Positions 31,101 through 34,658 of a DNA stretch of 34,658 nucleotides are shown piece by piece. Position 1 is the first letter of the stretch. The number at the start of each line of letters is the position of its first letter. The stretch is taken from positions 1-34,658 of the forward strand of contig JAFYDI010000101.1 of the NCBI GenBank assembly GCA_017544835.1, given 5' to 3'. The translations under genes and the position numbers were made by a program. The notes below the pieces were generated by a model, which was not told the DNA's origin, did not search any database, and saw only the letters and a list, made by a program, of their open reading frames with translations. This DNA is from Lachnospiraceae bacterium. GTDB lineage: Bacteria; Bacillota; Clostridia; Lachnospirales; Lachnospiraceae.

Positions 31101-31841
31101 ATGAGATTTCTGACACACGGCAATATAGAAAACAAATCATTACTTCTGATTCACGGAATGTCCAACACATCGGATCTTTTTGACCCGCTGCTTCCCTATC
31201 TTAAGGATTATTACGTAATCGTCTGCGAACTGGACGGACACTCGCCGGTGGAAGCAGGAACGTTTACAACGGTAGCGAACGCTGCCGGGAAAATCGAGCA
31301 ATATGTAAAAGAAAATCTCGACGGCCACCTCTACGGCCTTCTAGGCTTTTCACTCGGCGGAACAATCGCAACAGAGCTAATCGGCAGGCGGAAGATTGAG
31401 GTGGAGCGAACGGTTCTGGACGCCGCATTTGTAGTTAAAATGGGCTTCATGACATATCCGTTTAAATGGCTCTTCCAAGGCTCCATCTGGTGCATAGAGA
31501 AGAACATTCGCGTCCCCAAGCCCTTGGTCGAGAGCATCATGGGGCAAGGAAACGCAGGCATCGTTGATACGCTGTACAAAGGCGTGTCGCTTAAATCGGT
31601 AGGCAACGCCGCCCTTTCATGCTACACATATGACATCCCGGAAAGCATCAGGGACTACCACAATCCGATCGTTTTCTGGCACGGATCTAACGAACCATAT
31701 CCCGTAAAGAGCGCCAAGCTCCTAAAGCAGTACCTGCCCCAACTGAAAAAACGTGTATTCAAAGGCATGGGCCACGGCCAGATGCTCCATGAACACACGG
31801 AGGTTTACGCGGACAGGCTAATAGCATTTTTGGAGGAGTAA
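31101..31841 (+). CDS. Alpha/beta hydrolase
   Basis: 246-residue cytoplasmic hydrolase. The oxyanion strand is LLIHGMSNTSD, the nucleophile elbow is GFSLGG with Ser84, and the C-terminal catalytic His is in GMGHGQMLHEH; the acid residue is probably in FWHGSNEPYP, where the Glu is notable. Typical small alpha/beta fold with a helical lid (about residues 115-165). Substrate unknown; not closely related to the hydrolase at 8.1 kb, whose cap and elbow differ. The ribosome site GAGGT lies about 10 bases upstream. Confidence 0.83.
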   Translation: MRFLTHGNIENKSLLLIHGMSNTSDLFDPLLPYLKDYYVIVCELDGHSPVEAGTFTTVANAAGKIEQYVKENLDGHLYGLLGFSLGGTIATELIGRRKIEVERTVLDAAFVVKMGFMTYPFKWLFQGSIWCIEKNIRVPKPLVESIMGQGNAGIVDTLYKGVSLKSVGNAALSCYTYDIPESIRDYHNPIVFWHGSNEPYPVKSAKLLKQYLPQLKKRVFKGMGHGQMLHEHTEVYADRLIAFLEE

Positions 31842-31851
31842 ACAACAAATC

Positions 31852-32045
31852 CTCCCGGTCATTGTTTCCACCGACGCCAAGCTAAAGAAAGGCAAGTACG
31901 CTCACATCGGCATGGAACTGGTTAATGTCAGGAAGTTGGGGGAGAAGAGTTTTATGTATGATTTAGTGAGGAATGGTTAGATAGCATAGAGGATAACATC
32001 GATGAGTTGAGAGATAAGGGCGATGAGCAAAATAAAGCGCTCTAA
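31852..32045 (+). pseudogene. Gene remnants in two frames
   Basis: Positions 31852-31980 read as 42 protein-like codons (LPVIVSTDAKLKKGKYAHIG..., ending in TAG) with no start codon, ribosome site or usable upstream frame: the hydrolase stop is 10 bases away. Shifted one frame, 31980-32045 reads DSIEDNIDELRDKGDEQNK and a stop, again protein-like. Together they look like the 3' end or ends of lost genes. The parent family is not recognised. The 292-base gap 31842-32133 holds nothing else clear. Confidence 0.45.
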
Positions 32046-32133
32046 CTTGCCGACAGAGCCCATTGACCACGGGCAGTATATCTGCCACAATTTTTGTAGA
32101 AAGACAATAATCGTATTTAAAGGGGGAATACAA

Positions 32134-32616
32134 ATGCTACTAATCTTAGAAGGACTTGTAATGGCCTTTTGGCTTCTTTTGGTGTGCGTGGTCGGAATCA
32201 GGAACGGCGCCGTCGGACTCGTTACATTCTACGAAAAGGATGTGCAGGACAGAGTCGTTAAGCTCGGCCTCACCACCCCCGAGCGGATAAAGAAATCGTC
32301 CGCCATATCCGCACTTGCCCTATTCCTGCCACTTCTTACCGTCGTGCCCGCAGTCGTGTGGTTCTATAACGGAGTAGACGGCTTCCTAGACGGCTTCTTT
32401 CAGCTGACGGTCATCTACATGATAATGAACCTATTCGACCGCCTTTTTGTGGACGTTTTCTGGGTCGGCCACACCAAAACATGGGAAATCCCAGGCACCG
32501 AAGACTTGAAGCCCTACATCCCCGCCAAGAGACATTTGGCGAAGTGGGTTGGCACCTGTATGGGATTCCCGTTGTTGGCGGCGATTATTTCACTGATTAT
32601 TTCTTGCATAAGATGA
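32134..32616 (+). CDS. Four-helix membrane protein of unknown function
   Basis: 160 residues from ATG 32134, which has AAAGGGGGA 7-8 bases upstream. The longer frame from 32023 would add 37 residues of unlike composition and has no ribosome site. About four hydrophobic segments (residues 3-28, 55-78, 85-105 and 140-158) surround a basic/polar loop with VTFYEKDVQDRVVKLGLT. No family is recognised. It follows the remnants and precedes, convergently, the C69 dipeptidase. Confidence 0.7.
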   Translation: MLLILEGLVMAFWLLLVCVVGIRNGAVGLVTFYEKDVQDRVVKLGLTTPERIKKSSAISALALFLPLLTVVPAVVWFYNGVDGFLDGFFQLTVIYMIMNLFDRLFVDVFWVGHTKTWEIPGTEDLKPYIPAKRHLAKWVGTCMGFPLLAAIISLIISCIR

Positions 32617-32645
32617 TTTTAGGGGGTACAAGGGAGGTTTGGTTC

Positions 32646-34109
32646 TTAGTTATCTGAAAGCTTGTATCCGTTTTTCATATTCTTGCTGGCTGTGTCGAGC
32701 ACGCGGTTGAGCGTCTTTGTCGTTTCTTCTTTGGCCATCGCGCAGAGCTTATTGTTGGCTTCGAGCATGAGCTTCGGGTCAGCCTTTTTGGCCATCTTGC
32801 GGTCATATTCAAGAAGAATCTGTCTGCTCTTGTTCGCAACTGCCTCCTGATAGCGCCAGATGTCCTGGATTGAAGATGAGTAGCAGGAATCCGCGAGAGC
32901 GCCAATAAGACGGCTCCCCCAGTAGTAGTTCTCGGTCGAGGTATCAGTCGTAACCTTTGAAAGATAATCGGGAAGCTTGGAAACATTGGTGTATACGGGC
33001 AGCATCGCGGCGAAAGTCGTGGAGCCGAAGCAAATCCATTCAACGCCCGCAATCTCTGCGGGAACATTGCTCCTGATTTGGCAGATTGAGGTAACGCCCG
33101 TGCGGTTGATGCCAATCGAACGGTACATGCCACGCTTTCCCGTGTCATGATTCTTGTAAGGATCAAAATCCGTACCCTGGAAATGCCCGGAGAGCAGGTA
33201 TTTTACATCTTCCACAGCAACCTTTCTGTCCGGTACGAAGCACCACGGGATATTGTCGCTCTCGGGTGTGAATTCCGCGTCGGGTCCGTCCCACTTATGC
33301 GAGTAGGGGGTCAGGTATCTGCCCATGAACCAGGCTCTCGGAGTGTCGTAGATATGGTCCATGTCAGTATGCGATCCGAAAATGTCACGGGGATTGAAGC
33401 GACCGTTCTGGTTCAGGTCGAGATTGTTATCCTTGATGAAGGAAGGAAGATCCTTTGAGCAGAGGTAGTTCTTGCCTGCACCGAGAGCGTCCTTCATATC
33501 GAAAGAATCCGTTCCGAACTGGTTGGGATTGATAACCACAACATCATCGGGAACCCTTCGTGCAATCCAGTGATGACCGCCGATGGTCTCGAGCCACCAT
33601 ACCTCGTCCTTGTCGTTAAAGGCGATACCGTTGGGTTCATAGGTGCCGTATTTCTCAAGCAGTGAAGCAAGGCGCAGAACGCCTTCTCGCGCGGTCTTAA
33701 TATATGGGAGTACGAGGACTACTATGTCTTCCTCGCCGATACCGCCGGGCACATCTTTTTCCTTTCGTGACTTTGCCTTCTTATACTCTACGTAGGGGTC
33801 TGCTGCGAGAACCCTCGGATTCGATGTGATAGTCTCTGTAGCAGTCATTCCAACGCCTGCTGCGTTGATGCCGGTCGCTGCCCAGACACCATCCTTGGTA
33901 TCCACATTAGGGCAGGAGGTGTAGCGCATAGGCTCATCCGTGAGCTCGATTGTCAGATGCGAAGCGGTGCATTTATATTTCTTTGGCTGCTGTTTGGGCT
34001 CGACAACAATCATTTTCTTCACGTCGAAATGTCCGTCGTCGGTCCTCGATATCATTGTAGTATTGTCATTACTGGCCTTTTTGCCGACCAGAACTGTGGT
34101 GCAGGGCAT
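32646..34109 (-). CDS. C69-family dipeptidase
   Basis: 487 residues of the Ntn-hydrolase dipeptidase family C69 (PepD type). The nucleophile is Cys3 in MPCTTVLVGKKAS, immediately exposed at the N terminus after Met-Pro as in family members. Also present are SRTDDGHFDVKK, TGINAAGVGMTATETI and the core strand WWLETIGGHHWIARRVPDD. Cytoplasmic; splits dipeptides of broad specificity. Ribosome site AGGAGAAA upstream on the minus strand. Upstream, on the same strand, lies a consensus promoter followed by a small-RNA-like unit and a terminator (34224-34341), so read-through from there could contribute to its transcription. Confidence 0.92.
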   Translation of the reverse strand: MPCTTVLVGKKASNDNTTMISRTDDGHFDVKKMIVVEPKQQPKKYKCTASHLTIELTDEPMRYTSCPNVDTKDGVWAATGINAAGVGMTATETITSNPRVLAADPYVEYKKAKSRKEKDVPGGIGEEDIVVLVLPYIKTAREGVLRLASLLEKYGTYEPNGIAFNDKDEVWWLETIGGHHWIARRVPDDVVVINPNQFGTDSFDMKDALGAGKNYLCSKDLPSFIKDNNLDLNQNGRFNPRDIFGSHTDMDHIYDTPRAWFMGRYLTPYSHKWDGPDAEFTPESDNIPWCFVPDRKVAVEDVKYLLSGHFQGTDFDPYKNHDTGKRGMYRSIGINRTGVTSICQIRSNVPAEIAGVEWICFGSTTFAAMLPVYTNVSKLPDYLSKVTTDTSTENYYWGSRLIGALADSCYSSSIQDIWRYQEAVANKSRQILLEYDRKMAKKADPKLMLEANNKLCAMAKEETTKTLNRVLDTASKNMKNGYKLSDN

Positions 34110-34170
34110 ATTATTTCTCCTTTCGTATTAGACACCCGCAAGTTCGCCTTCAGCGCAAATTGCTTGATAA

Positions 34171-34251
34171 TTGTTGGCTTCCGCTATTGGGTCTCTTACT
34201 AATATAAAAATAAATCAGAAAATAAAAAAACAACCGCGCCGTCGCAAGTGA
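34171..34251 (+). pseudogene. Possible remnant of holin-like type I toxin
   Basis: From TTG 34171 to TGA 34251 an open frame gives LLASAIGSLTNIKINQ followed by a Lys/Arg-rich tail (KKQPRRRK). A parallel frame over the same tail ends KKTTAPSQVRLFF. Hydrophobic helix plus basic tail is the plan of Fst/holin-like type I toxins, but the N-terminal part, start and ribosome site are missing and a stop (34168-34170) lies just before it. It is overlapped at its 3' end by an antisense RNA with a consensus promoter, as in intact modules. The assignment is inferred from arrangement and memory of tail sequences. Confidence 0.35.
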
Positions 34252-34307
34252 GGTTGTTTTTTTAATAACTTAGCACTACGAGGCAACTGCTGTGTAGCCT
34301 CTTTTCA
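34224..34307 (-). ncRNA. Putative antisense/leader RNA, about 84 nt
   Basis: On the minus strand, a consensus promoter (see 34314-34341) is followed by a short non-coding stretch and a strong terminator: AAAAAAACAACC/GGTTGTTTTTTT (plus 34252-34263 and 34224-34235). The 5' part can fold as GAGGC...GCCTC (plus 34297-34301 and 34280-34284). Transcription would start near 34307 and stop near 34224. On the opposite strand GAGGC (34280-34284)/GCCTC (34297-34301) plus TTTT is a convergent terminator. Overlapping, convergent short transcripts are the hallmark of type I toxin-antitoxin pairs in Clostridia. Alternatively it is an attenuating leader of the C69 dipeptidase gene 115 bases further on. Confidence 0.55.
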
Positions 34308-34313
34308 CCTTTT

Positions 34314-34341
34314 ATTATACTACTCTACGTGCTTTTGTCAA
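34314..34341 (-). promoter_or_regulatory. Consensus promoter of small RNA
   Basis: On the minus strand, perfect TTGACA (plus 34336-34341), 16-base spacer and perfect TATAAT (plus 34314-34319). It is one of the best promoters in the window. Confidence 0.8.
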
Positions 34342-34493
34342 TTTGAAGGATTAAGGTGATTTTGGACTGGGGATGAATTATAATTAGTTATATTACAGCT
34401 TAACTGGCTGGATATCCGTGCAGGTAAGTTATATAATTCTCTGTGATCTTGTGCAATAGCATAAGAAAACGTATTGTTTGGAGGAAAACATAA
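34342..34493 (+). promoter_or_regulatory. Upstream region of partial membrane-protein gene
   Basis: AT-rich leader with two TATAAT hexamers (34379-34384 and 34432-34437) and no strong -35 box; a GGATATCC palindrome lies between them. With 34110-34341 this makes up the 384-base gap without an intact gene. Confidence 0.35.
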
Positions 34494-34658
34494 ATGCCAT
34501 ATGAAGCAGATTTTTTTTGTGATTATAAGGGGTTAAAGAAGGCGACAAGAGCTAGGCTGATTACTATGCTAAAGGAATACTGGTGGTTATTTCTCCTTAT
34601 TTACATAGCTATGCCGGGCAAATTAATCATATCCGGCATAATGAAGAATAATGCTAGC
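34494..34658 (+). CDS. Membrane protein, N-terminal part only
   Basis: The frame opens at ATG 34494 with GGAGG 9 bases upstream and stays open for 55 codons to the window edge, so it is cut by the edge rather than broken. A basic N terminus (DYKGLKKATRARLITML) is followed by a hydrophobic helix (WWLFLLIYIAMP). The family cannot be recognised from this fragment; it could be a small membrane protein or the start of a transporter. Confidence 0.6.
   Translation, partial: MPYEADFFCDYKGLKKATRARLITMLKEYWWLFLLIYIAMPGKLIISGIMKNNAS

Noticed and set aside
30965-31183. 72-codon frame upstream of the alpha/beta hydrolase
   Set aside because: It covers a terminator and a consensus promoter and has no ribosome site.
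34306-34308. GTG-initiated leader peptide in the small RNA (MKRGYTAVAS)
   Set aside because: The start would coincide with the expected transcript start, leaving no ribosome site.

Overview
The window looks like chromosome of a low-to-mid GC Firmicute, most likely a Lachnospiraceae-type gut or rumen anaerobe of the Butyrivibrio/Pseudobutyrivibrio kind. This is inferred from AGGAGG-type ribosome sites with ATG/GTG/TTG starts, TTGACA/TATAAT promoters, short stem plus T-run terminators after most transcripts, a CelC-like GH5 glucanase, a FliY-like phosphatase and several clostridial small-protein families. No rRNA, tRNA, CRISPR, integrase or transposase gene was seen.

Layout. 0.1-3.7 kb: a heterodimeric ABC exporter with complementary degenerate and canonical ATP sites. 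3.8-4.5 kb: a zinc-ribbon membrane protein. 4.5-5.0 kb: a non-coding array of seven 64-bp tandem units, most with an internal inverted repeat. 5.0-6.7 kb: PadR regulator plus a HAAS(DUF1700)/DUF4097 protein. 6.8-9.9 kb: MFS transporter, alpha/beta hydrolase and MscS channel. 9.9-11.2 kb (minus): peptidase T. 11.3-16.5 kb: lipoproteins, small membrane proteins, a DUF2974 hydrolase, a Zn-site secreted protein and a FliY-N/CheC-type phosphatase without the SpoA domain. 16.6-18.8 kb: a radical SAM/DUF4130 DNA-metabolism pair behind a consensus promoter whose spacer holds a LexA-type SOS box. 19-21.4 kb: GH5 glucanase and a serine beta-lactamase-family hydrolase. 21.4-25.2 kb: a 7-TM hybrid histidine kinase (minus), a small acidic protein and a PAS-GGDEF-PAS protein. 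25.3-27.7 kb: a membrane protein with a decarboxylase-beta-like N-terminal motif, a ProXp-ala-type deacylase, a glutaredoxin and an Nmad3-type protein. 27.7-31.0 kb: a RelB/RelE toxin-antitoxin module, then phosphoesterase, zinc-ribbon and GC-rich AlkZ-like genes lying between two near-identical terminators. 31.0-34.7 kb: another alpha/beta hydrolase, gene remnants, a membrane protein, a C69 dipeptidase (minus), what looks like a decayed type I toxin with its antisense RNA, and the start of a membrane protein cut by the window edge.

How the genes work together. Most units are independent one- to three-gene housekeeping, envelope, signalling or stress operons. The clearest functional groupings are the ABC pair, the PadR/HAAS pair (envelope stress autoregulation), the SOS-controlled radical SAM/DUF4130 pair, and the RelBE module. 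The best candidates for something under-described are the 64-bp repeat array, the SOS-controlled radical SAM pair, the antisense-RNA locus at 34.2-34.3 kb, and the start-codon hairpin ahead of the 78-residue membrane protein at 16.3 kb.
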